From Strigamia acuminata (taxonomy: Eukaryota > Arthropoda > Chilopoda > Geophilomorpha > Linotaeniidae), in contig OX442315.1 of NCBI GenBank assembly GCA_949358305.1, positions 22,284,427 to 22,348,426 on the forward strand: a stretch of 64,000 bases of DNA, given 5' to 3'. The notes below the pieces were generated by a model. That model had not been told where the DNA came from. It saw only the letters and a list, made by a program, of their open reading frames with translations, and searched no databases. The position numbers were made by a program, and so were the translations under genes. Positions 48,001 to 57,192 of the stretch are shown piece after piece. Each line of letters starts with the position of its first letter. Positions within the stretch are counted from its first letter, which is position 1.

Positions 48001-50813
48001 CTTACGAACTTGACTTGACATGGATTAAGTTGTTTGTATTTAAATTTGTTGTCATAAACTTGGTTGACAAGCAAAACCAAATGGCTGACTACAACCTGGT
48101 GAGAAATTAAATTTAAGGTGTCTGTGGAAAGAATATTAATTCGCAGCTTTTGTTGCTTTTCTTCACTCTGAGTCAGCACAAAGTGGAAGCCATTTTAATT
48201 TATCATTTTTCGTTTTATGGGCCTGGAATTAGAAAGACATTTATGCACATTTAAAACACATAACGGGTCAAAGGCCTCCTTGTAATTTCTATTTCTAAAT
48301 TACCTACTGCCCTTCTTCAATCCCACTATGCAATTACAACCTTGAACACTAAACGAGAATTTTTTTTAATTACAGCCCCAACCCTTTAATATCATTTTGC
48401 CTTAGTGATTTTTAAATTTAAATCGGCGTGAAGAGATATAAGAAGGCGTTTCTGGCAACAATCTGACAAGTTGAATCGTATTTTGATGTGAAAATGGTGC
48501 AAATTGGGAAGCACAAATGTTGAAAAGTTGTTGCGCCTCAAGAGAGAGAGAGAGATATATAAAAAAAACGTCGAATCTTTTATTTTGTTGGTTGTTTCAA
48601 GTAGGTATACAGTTTGCCCTGACCGCAAAAGCTCACCTAAAACTTAATTTGTTGATGATAGACTCATTGACACAGTTTGAAAGTGGTGGCTTTTGTTTTC
48701 TTTGCTTATTTCTCTTAAATGTTTTTAACTGGTGTGGAATTTTTATAGTTTTATTTGTGAAAATGGTGACCCTTAAAATGCTGACCTTCAGAGGTCATCA
48801 TTTTTACTTTAAAGGGAAAAATAACTTTAGACTGACCCGTTAAACTTTTCGTGTTTGTTTTTCTCTTTGGTGTTGAAATATTTCGACATTTTTCCTTTTT
48901 ATCATCTGGATTTTTCGCTTTACTCCAGAATGCGTCGGTCGTATCTGTTATTTGGATTATAGATTAACTTCAACTTTGGAAATTGACGCTTTTGTTCCTG
49001 ACCCTGCAATTTTTGGATAGTTTTTATCATTTCATATCTTTTCTATTTGATTAAGTCTCTAGAGACGTATCCTGTTTTTAAGACGAAATTGAGATAAAAA
49101 CAAAATTTTCTTTGAATAAAAAAAAAAAAAAAAAAAGAATTCTTAATCTGATGAAAATTATAAAAATCAGGCCATTGATCCATTAACTAAAAGTATTTGA
49201 AAAAAAAAAAATGTTTATCACCTATTTCGTAACCTTTTGACTGTGCGTGATCCGTTAAAAGTTGTGTGGAATATGATCGGGCTCCTTCAAATAGTTCAAA
49301 ACTGGAATGCCATTTTTTTAAAGTGTGAAAATCGAATATTTGTCGGTGCATTTATTTTTTCATAACATTTTTTTCAATTAAATATTTACAATTTGAAATG
49401 TTTTCATTATAGGGTCATCGCCAAATCCTTCGCACGTTATTTATAACTTTTTGTTTTCTATTCTTGCAGGTTCTTTCAATTTGCTGTTGTAGCATACTTG
49501 CTCTGCCTACATATGGTAAGTAAATAAATAATTTAACAAATAAAAAAAAAATATTTTTTTATTAATTCGCTTTGTTTTTTTTTATTATTATCAGGTGTCA
49601 ACTCGGCCCGATCCGGAATCCATATCCCACATAATACCCGATGAGATGCCTCACTCGCAAATGCCTGTCTTGAGAAGGTATAGCCTTTATAACAGGTGTA
49701 GCGGACAGCATCTACAAATTCCGGGCAAAAATGTGTTTGCGGGTTCTGGACCGTTTGGTAAATTAAAAATTACAAAAATTAAATCAATTTTATTAATAAT
49801 TACAATTTATTTCCATTAATTTAGCTGAATTGCTGGTCCGAGATTATGGATTCAATAGCACCATTAAAATCCAGGGATACAAATCTAAAGCCTATTTGTG
49901 CTTCACCAAACGGGGCAAGCTCAAAGCAAGGGTGAGATATTTTTTTTAAAAACAAAACAACACTAACTAAGGTTCATATTGCAAATATATTATATATATA
50001 TATATACATAAAAAAAGGAATTTTTTCAAGTGCGATACGAAATTTTAATACTTGAGATGAAAAATTGGACGTTTTTACTACATGTTTGCCCCTGTCCTGT
50101 GCTACGTTTGTCATCATATTGCGGCACTTGAATTTTATGTCGGGGAGCTGTGTACATTTAATCCAAGACAACTGGCACACTTAAGCAGCTTACAATCTTG
50201 TCAGCTGTCTTTGACATGCAGCTTTTTTTCTACCCTCGTCTGTTTCTTCTTATCTGCCCTATCAGTACACAGTCGACCAACCTCTTGAGAAACCACAAGA
50301 GGCCGAGAAGTTTATTACCTGAACGATAAAGTGGCTTCGCCCACGCCTCCTTATGATTCAATTTGGTGGTTGCCAAACGAATTTCCTTCTCTTTCCATTC
50401 ATTTTCTTACTCCCCTTTCGGCACGGGTTGAAACTAAATATTGTTTTGTGATTAATTTGATTTTTTTAATGAATTTTTAGTTCCACTTTGTGCCCGACAA
50501 CTGTGTTTTTGAGGAGAAAATGGACGACAACATGTACACAGCTTTGTGGTTGAGACGGAAAAATAAATTGTGGAAAGTAGGCTTCAATAAGAAAGGACGG
50601 CCATTGGCGGGCGATAGCTACAATAAGCGCATTGATCCCACTTGCTTCCAGTTTATGAAGCGACCACCTATGGATATCTCATCCACAGCGTCCAATGACG
50701 CGCTCGAGAAACTGTATCAAAGATCCAGTCAACAACAACTACAAAAACATCGACATCGACATAGACATCGATTGAGGCATCATCTCAATGGAGAACTGAA
50801 ACCTACAAGATGA
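45081..50813 (+). CDS. FGF8: FGF8/17/18-subfamily fibroblast growth factor, complete, 5 exons
   Basis: Secreted ligand for FGF receptors. Exons: 45081-45094 (14 nt), 49470-49515, 49595-49757, 49825-49931, 50481-50813; phases agree, giving 220 aa. Exon 1 (MCIY plus two bases) ends at a consensus CAG|GTAAGA donor, has an upstream in-frame TAG at 45072, and joins exon 2 to give a clean signal peptide (RFFQFAVVAYLLCLHM). The beta-trefoil core begins VLRRYSLYNRCSGQHLQI (about 45-62), then FAELLVRDYGF, the sequon N85-S-T, AYLCFTKRGKLKAR, NCVFEEKMDDNMYTALW, GFNKKGRPLAG and FQFMKRPPM. GRPxxG with FMKRxP is the FGF8/17/18 pattern. The tail is Gln/His/Arg-rich (HRHRHRHR), probably basic and heparan-binding. 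Vertebrate FGF8 genes also begin with a very short coding exon. Exon 1 assignment is inferred from phase and signal-peptide logic; the rest is secure. Confidence 0.9.
45095..49469 (+). other. 4.4-kb FGF intron 1
   Basis: CAG|GTAAGA donor and TTCTTGCAG acceptor. No gene is recognised inside. It contains an E2F-like palindrome TTGGCGCCAA at 47517-47526, an AG microsatellite near 48540 and a 19-A run at 49118-49136. A first intron beside a developmental promoter is a usual place for enhancers, but nothing specific can be called. Confidence 0.6.
49118..49136. repeat. Poly(A) tract
   Basis: Uninterrupted run of 19 A in FGF intron 1. Confidence 0.8.
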
Positions 50814-50826
50814 ATACTAGGTGCCT

Positions 50827-50832
50827 AATAAA
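50827..50832 (+). terminator. Proximal poly(A) signal of the FGF gene
   Basis: AATAAA 13 nt after the FGF stop codon. It would give an almost UTR-less mRNA; distal AATAAA copies at 51770 and 51786 are the alternative. Confidence 0.4.
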
Positions 50833-50897
50833 GGAATTCTAGGGTTAATGCTCAGGGCAAGTGTTGATTGAATCAAGTGTTCGTTCCTCATTTTATT

Positions 50898-50950
50898 TTA
50901 TTATTATTATTATTATTATTGTTATTATTATTATTATTATTATTATTTTT
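50898..50950. repeat. TTA trinucleotide microsatellite
   Basis: About 17 TTA units with one GTT interruption, just after the FGF coding region and within its 3' UTR if the distal poly(A) site is used. Confidence 0.9.
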
Positions 50951-51769
50951 TCTTCATTTTTCATCTGTTAATCAGTTTGTATCACATTGGACATTGATGA
51001 ACAAACAAGAGGATGTTAGTTCATGTGGTTTATCGTTTACTCGAGATAAATTTCTTGCTGATTCGGTGACATTAAATTACGCTTAACCGGAAGTAAATAA
51101 AACCTCGTTTTTAGAAGTACGTACCGTACAACGTCCACTTTTTTTTTTTCTTTTTTCTTTCTTTCTTTATTCCTTTTATTTTTTTTTTCCTCCTTAAAGT
51201 TCCAACGATGATGAGAGGTTTTATTGACTTGTGGATTAATACATCTGGGATTTGTTTCCAAGTTTCGTATGTGCCAGTATAAACGCTGTGTTCAGAAATA
51301 TATATATACATACATTATATATAAAATTTAAAAAAGTGTTTGTGTAAATACATGTTTGTGCCATCCATTCGTCCATTTTATCGTAATTTGGTATTTCTTT
51401 CATATCTTAATGCCGAGCAAATGCTAGCTTAAAGATTTAATCATTTTTCTTACTAATTAAATGTATTTAATTAATATTATTATTATTAAAATATCATTGT
51501 CACCGATTTGAAATATTCGCAAAAAGGTGGATTGAGTCCCTGCCATGCCATTTGTAATGCGTTGTTTGAGATATTGAGAAAAAAGGTATTTTATACGCGA
51601 GTTAATTATGCAAAAAAAGAAGAATGGTAGTTTGACTCTTGCCTTTGGATGTTATTTAAGAGTCATTTCATGAAATCTGAGTGTATATAGTATAAATTTG
51701 TAAATAATGCATCTAGTTATTGTACAAACTACGATACATATTTATTGCGACGTTTTGTATAAAAGAAAC

Positions 51770-51791
51770 AATAAAATCAATTTGCAATAAA
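51770..51791 (+). terminator. Distal poly(A) signals of the FGF gene
   Basis: Two AATAAA hexamers (51770-51775 and 51786-51791) close together, about 960 nt after the FGF stop. They would define a long 3' UTR of AT-rich sequence with ATTTA-like stretches. Confidence 0.45.
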
Positions 51792-52420
51792 TAGTTTTGT
51801 TTGTTATTCTCGAATGTATGTACGCTCGAAAACAGGACATGCAAACTGTCCTTGCGACGTGTAATTTTTCGTTATTCATAGCCCACAGGAACATCCGTAT
51901 AATATAATACTTATACCGGATCCAACCGGCTTCGCTCGACCTCCCGTTACTACTTTCTGCTTGAGAAAAGGAGAAGGAACACGCCTAGACAAAGAAGAGC
52001 GCAGTTTATTGACAATAAATTACATTATAGCGGATGCACTGGTTACACTCTGTTAACCGTAGTTAAAGAATTGCTTTAATGGGCACGAAAAAATCTCGGT
52101 CCATGGGTTCCGCCATTACTCTTTATCTGGAAATCAATGGGTCCATGTAGATCAGTATTTTGGACGCATCAGATGACACTTGTCGCCATGGGCCTCGAGT
52201 TTAGAGCAAAGAATTAAGGGCAGATCTTCAAGATTGAGGAATTTAATTTGGCCCACATTCTAATAAAACTATCCTACCTTGGCTACTAGGTACCGGAAAA
52301 AATAGAACGCAAATACACAATTTTAGACAAAATCCAACGTAAAATGTCGTGATGATATAAAACAAGTAAGTTTGAGTTGTATTTAAATGAGGAAAATATT
52401 GTTCTGGATAATTTGATAAA
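51792..52420. other. Intergenic stretch between FGF and MRPL43
   Basis: About 630 bp between the distal FGF poly(A) signals and the probable MRPL43 3' end. No ORF with recognisable motifs, tRNA or repeat is seen. Confidence 0.6.
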
Positions 52421-52426
52421 TTTATT
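52421..52426 (-). terminator. Poly(A) signal of MRPL43
   Basis: TTTATT on the plus strand reads AATAAA on the minus strand, 41 nt past the MRPL43 stop codon. Confidence 0.55.
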
Positions 52427-52466
52427 TAATCTAAATAAATCGATAGTAATATTTGTACATTTACAA

Positions 52467-53162
52467 TTAAGCATTTTTTTCCATTTCAGTATTTTCATTA
52501 GCTACGAACACATTTGGATTATTTTTCATCATCTCTAAGAGAATTTCAGTAGCGCTCTTTTCTTTAGAGCGGCACAGGGAAGATTCTTCATCAGGAAAAC
52601 TGGTTACATTCCAGCTTGTTGGTAAATTAGTAAATGGGGTCCAAGTTCCTTGTATGCTCGGGACATTCGAATGCATCATTCCGAGTAAACGTGCAACTGG
52701 GTATCCGGAACTTGTTTTTAAATATTCAATCCATTTCACAATCTCTTCTCGTTTGAAGTTGTGGCAGCTAATGCTACGTATTCCTCCATGTACTGAAAAC
52801 AAAATTATGTTATTTTTTTTCTTCCAAAATAGATGTTTATTTTACAAATATTTACAATATTCAGCTTCGAGGTACGGAGGTCGGTGTCTTCGTGGTTTAA
52901 CGTACACAACAATTCCCGGATTGCTTTTCGCAAAATTCAATAAATCTTGCTCAATAAACTCCCTGTGAATTCAAAGAAAATTTATTTAAAAAAAATTCTT
53001 TTATTACAAAATTTGCTAATTTGCTAACCTAGCTCCTCTACTGTTTGCAAAACTTTTGCAAAACTTGATTGTTACTCTTTGCAATTGACAAACATGCCGC
53101 CCAACACCGTTATGCAGCGAGCTTTTAACGAAAGCAACCGGTAAAATGTGATTCGTCGCCAT
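52467..53162 (-). CDS. MRPL43: Mitochondrial large-subunit ribosomal protein mL43 (MRPL43), complete, 3 exons
   Basis: Nuclear-encoded mitoribosomal protein with the L51/S25/CI-B8 thioredoxin-like fold. Exons: 53162-53029, 52962-52856, 52792-52467; phases agree, giving 188 aa. Residues 1-44 contain LHNGVGRHVCQLQRVTIKFC and the SRGAREFIEQDL junction typical of L43. Exon 2 gives LNFAKSNPGIVVYVKPRRH and the junction YLEAEYLHGGIR. Exon 3 has the conserved NVPSIQGTWTPFTN, then an acidic, poorly conserved C-terminus. The start AAAGATGGCGAC is TISU/YY1-like, as in many nuclear mitochondrial genes. It is divergent from the TTC31-like gene. Confidence 0.95.
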
Positions 53163-53722
53163 CTTTCTTCCTCGTTGTGTTTCATTCGATTTCATTCGTT
53201 CAAGCGCGAATCGATTTCGAATGAGCAAATTCGATAACGATATATCGATGTATAGAATCGTATAACAAATAAGACAAAACAATTGTAACAATTTCTTAAA
53301 CTTCTATAAAACATGAATTTTAATATGAAAATAAATTTTAGCCAGAAATAATAAATTAAGGACAATTTAAATCCTTACTTTATTCACTCGATATTTCTGA
53401 AAAAAAATTATATTAATTTAATAAATAACTTGAACAAAAAAATCTGAATATTGTTTTTCTGTTTTCCCATTTCCTGTACTTAACAAACGAAATTAGTTTT
53501 CAAAAAAATCGATACGTGTGGAATTCGACCCGCTTCGAGGCTATCAAAGTGGAGAAGCGAATAAGCGAGTTTGTTGTTATCATCCACCGTCCGAACTTCT
53601 GTACACTGATCAAATTGGCAGAGAACAGGAGTTGCATTTTGCTATTATTTGTTTATTTATGCATACGCAATGGCTACGCATTAAAATTTACACAATTTAA
53701 AGCATATTTAGTGTTAGTAATT
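53163..53722. promoter_or_regulatory. Divergent promoter between MRPL43 and the TTC31-like gene
   Basis: 560 bp between the two start codons. TATCGAT at 53243 and ATCGATA at 53508 resemble the core of the DRE housekeeping element known in Drosophila. An open frame continues upstream of the TTC31-like ATG to about 53516 without a stop. No TATA box was identified. Confidence 0.5.
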
Positions 53723-56700
53723 ATGGATTTGTCCATTGCTGAAGCTTACAAAATATTACAATTGTCGCATGGTAAATTTTTCAAATTATTTCCTTTTCTG
53801 AATTAATCGAACTGTAATCTCAATGTGGCGTCATTCTTACAACTTTTCTAGCGTTAATTTCTTCTCAATGAAGGAGGAAAAAAATTAACTAACGTTTTTC
53901 ACCGCAAGCCTAAAAATCATTGGTTTCGATTTTATCATTTCAGATGCCAGCAAAGAAGATATCATATCAAATTTTAAAAAATTGGCACTTGAATGTCATC
54001 CAGGAAAAAATAGTCAAACTGAAGAGTCATTTAGGGTAGTTTATTGTCCGTTCATTTGGGGGAAATTTAATACGTTATTTGTTTTGTGTATTTTTAGAAT
54101 TTCCACTTGCTGTGCGACGCCTTTCAAAAATTGACTAAAAAAGAAGAAAAAGAACGAAAAAAACCTCTTACAATCGTAAATTTTAAATAATTCTCTTCGT
54201 GTAAGTCATTTTTAATAGCTTTTTTCATTTTTATTTTAAAGAAACGAATGTTTCATTTATTTGAAGAAGTATTTTTTGGAGAATCAGGTAAAAAATTTCA
54301 AAAATTTCTAACGGTTGAAGATTTAATAGTTTTTATGATTATGGCTATTTATCTAAGCTGCGAATCAAAATGGGTATCCATATTTCAACCCTGACTCAGG
54401 GGATGATGACGATGGGGATGATAGTTGCGATGAGGATCATATCGGAGCTGCTGCTAAAACAACGAATCAAATTAACGTCATCCAAAATTACGAGATTGGT
54501 AAAATATAACACATGTTTGCGAGAAAGCATTTTCATAGTAGGTTTTTAATTTGTAAAGTTAATGAAGATGTAGACAAAGAGAAGAAAAAAGCCGCAAAAC
54601 GAAAGGCGAAGAAGAAAGTAATTTTTTGGTAAAAGCTATGAAATGTTAACTGTGGAATTGTGTTTTCCTTTTACATTTTAGAAGCGTAGAGAGAAGAAAA
54701 AACAGGACAAAGAGTTGTCTCAGTTACCCGATGTAAAATAATTTTGTTTTTGTAGTTTTCAGGAAAAAAAATAATTTATAATATATTTTATATATATAAA
54801 AACAAATAGGACAATGACAGTGTCAAGTTTCGATCTGATTCTGATGACGATTCAAAATCTGAAGAAGTAAATTAATATTTTTTAAATTTAGGTTAATATT
54901 TAAAACGTGTCGTTTTAGGAGCTAGATCCAAGCAGTGCATTTGCAATGTCTATTTCACGAAACAAGTCCGCTAGTTTGAATCGGAATAACAAAAACGACA
55001 AGTTTAATAAAGAATCTAAAGAAATTAATGAAAATGTAAGATTTCGGGCAACCATTTTGTATGAGAATACGATGTTAATTTTATTTATTTCAGGTACCGG
55101 ATGAAAATAATCCTATTATTTTGCGCAGTAGAAATTTAGCAAGTACGATAGTTTACTTTTAATTATCCATAAATGTTTGGGTTTAATTTTACTTTCAGTA
55201 AGAGGCAATGACTTTGCCAGTGTTCATAAATTCAAAGATGCTGTCGAGTTATTTTCTGAAGCTATCAAACTGAATCCCAAGGATTTTCGTTTTTATGGAA
55301 ACCGTTCATTTTGCTACGACAAACTGGAGCAATTTGACAAGTAAAGTTTGTTATTAAAATAAGATAAATTTTTTTTTTTTCAACAAAGTTTAAGTATAGA
55401 GCTCTGAAAGATGCAGAGAAAGCAATTCAGCTAAATGCAAATTGGCCTAAAAACTATTTTAGAAAAGGGCGCGCATTAGCTGGCATGAAAGTAAGAAATT
55501 CTGTACTACAAAGTTTAAATATATCTGAACGTTATTGGCATTTTTTATTTTAGAAATTTGGAGATGCCGAGGAGGCATTCGAATTAGTATTAAAATTAGA
55601 CCCAAACTGTGATGACGCTGAACAAGAACTTTTAGAAGTTCGAACGAGACAAGTGATGGTATTTCACGGAGTCCATAAATGGTGTAGAAAATACTGTATA
55701 GATAAACCTATTTTTATTGTTAGGAGTTGGGTTTTGCTCGACAACAAGCTGTGAAAGCTCTAAAGCAACACAAAACTGTTCAAGCTGCTGTAGATTCTTT
55801 ATTAAGTTTGTTTTGTTTATTTTGTAGCCAAATTTCTAAAGAATACACGATTTCTTTTACTCTTTCAGTGAATTCCGATGTTGTTCCTAATTCTCTAAGC
55901 GAAGTTTATTTATCGGATGATGATTCTCACCATGTGTCTAACTCGACCAAAAAAATAATAAACAGAGACATAAAAATGGAGTAAGTGGAATACATAAAGC
56001 GAGTTTAAAATATTTTTTAATACTAATTGCATGTTAAATGAACAGTCCAAGCAATCCAGAAGGATTAGCATCTTTATGGATAGGAAATATTTCTAAAGAT
56101 GTAAAAGAAAAAACACTCAAGCAATTATTTACAACGTAGGACCGTTTTTCAGTGTAAAAGTTTTCAAAATTATTTTAAATTTACTTTTTTTGTATTTTTA
56201 GATGTGGAACTGTAATAAGTTTACGTCTTCTACCCGAAAAATTTTGTGCTTTTGTTAATTTTGCTGATAAAGTTTCAGCCGGACGTGCAATGAAAGAATT
56301 ACAGGTTAAAAGGGTAAAAATAAACGTTGATTCTCACTTGATTAACCAATTATATAATTACAGGGTGCATTGTGTTGTGGTCAACGCTTATTAATTCGTT
56401 TTCCTGACAAAATGGGCGCTAATTCCACCGCAACGGCAACAGCATCATCACCTAATTATAAAAAGACCTCATCAAAACCTAGTAATACCGTGTGAGGATA
56501 GTTTTTGATTTTATGGTCGTTAATATTTTAGAGTTAAGTTAAGAAAGTAGCATTTTTTTTTAATTCATAGCGTCTGCTCTGTCAATAATAAACAAGTAAG
56601 AGCGAGTGGCCCCGTCAAAGATGGAGAATGTTATTTTTGGAGAACAACCGGTTGTATTTACGGAGACAATTGCAGATATAAACATGTTAAAGAACACAAG

Positions 56701-56733
56701 GGTGTCGATTGGCGATTTTGGCATAAAACTTAA
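53723..56733 (+). CDS. TTC31: TTC31-like multidomain protein: J-like, TPR, UBA-like, RRM, CCCH finger; 18 exons
   Basis: Exons: 53723-53771, 53944-54035, 54098-54175, 54242-54287, 54358-54498, 54559-54617, 54682-54732, 54810-54866, 54919-55035, 55094-55142, 55199-55340, 55400-55490, 55554-55658, 55724-55980, 56046-56135, 56202-56304, 56364-56491, 56571-56733; 605 aa in phase. Order: J-like domain (about 4-60; AEAYKILQLSHDASKEDI, with HPG replacing the HPD motif), acidic stretch (GDDDDGDD), Lys-rich basic stretch, three TPRs (about 247-359; FYGNRSFCYDKL is TTC31-like), UBA-like segment (about 360-386; LGFARQQAVKALKQH), RRM (about 450-530; LWIGNISKD and CAFVNFAD) and a C-x7-C-x5-C-x3-H finger (Cys572, Cys580, Cys586, His590). 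This suggests an RNA-binding co-chaperone adaptor, probably cytosolic or nuclear; the function is inference. The start is taken at the ATG beside the J domain; the frame is open upstream. The TTC31 name rests on the TPR region. Confidence 0.82.
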
Positions 56734-57192
56734 TATTTGACTTACAGTAATGATATTTCAGGGGCCTTTAAATTTATCGGGAAAAAAATAGTATAATTTA
56801 TAAACCGAAGTAGGAATGATTTTTATTTTATTATTATTATTATGTTTTGTTTAAATTTTTTTTTAAAAAAATGGTTCTGTTAGTTGTGTAATTTTTTTGG
56901 TTTGTTGTTTTCTTTTTTTTCTTTATTTTAATTTTTAAAACAACTAAAATTGTAATTGCTTGATAATTTATTTACAGGAATGTGATATTATTTTAATTTG
57001 TATACGCTTTTTAAAAAAATGTATTTAGGCTAAAATGTCCGCTAATGCGAAAATTTATTACTGTAATAAATTGCTTGACAAGTCTTGAGATTTTCTATTT
57101 GTGGTTCTTGAGTTTGCCGCGAGATGGAATTTCATCGTGGGGTTAAGTAGTCGATATTTTAATCGATTCGAGGTGTTTTATCACATTCCAAG
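56734..57192 (+). other. 3' UTR of the TTC31-like gene and promoter of NOC3L
   Basis: 459 bp between the stop and the next ATG on the same strand. A canonical AATAAA at 57065-57070 probably ends the upstream transcript. TCGATA/ATCGAT repeats at 57151-57167, just before the NOC3L ATG, resemble housekeeping promoter elements. Confidence 0.55.

Noticed and set aside
53518-53700. 61-codon ORF just before the TTC31-like gene
   Set aside because: Looks somewhat protein-like (YHPPSELLYTDQIGREQE), but it is out of frame with the gene, has no recognised family and lies in a divergent promoter; left unannotated.
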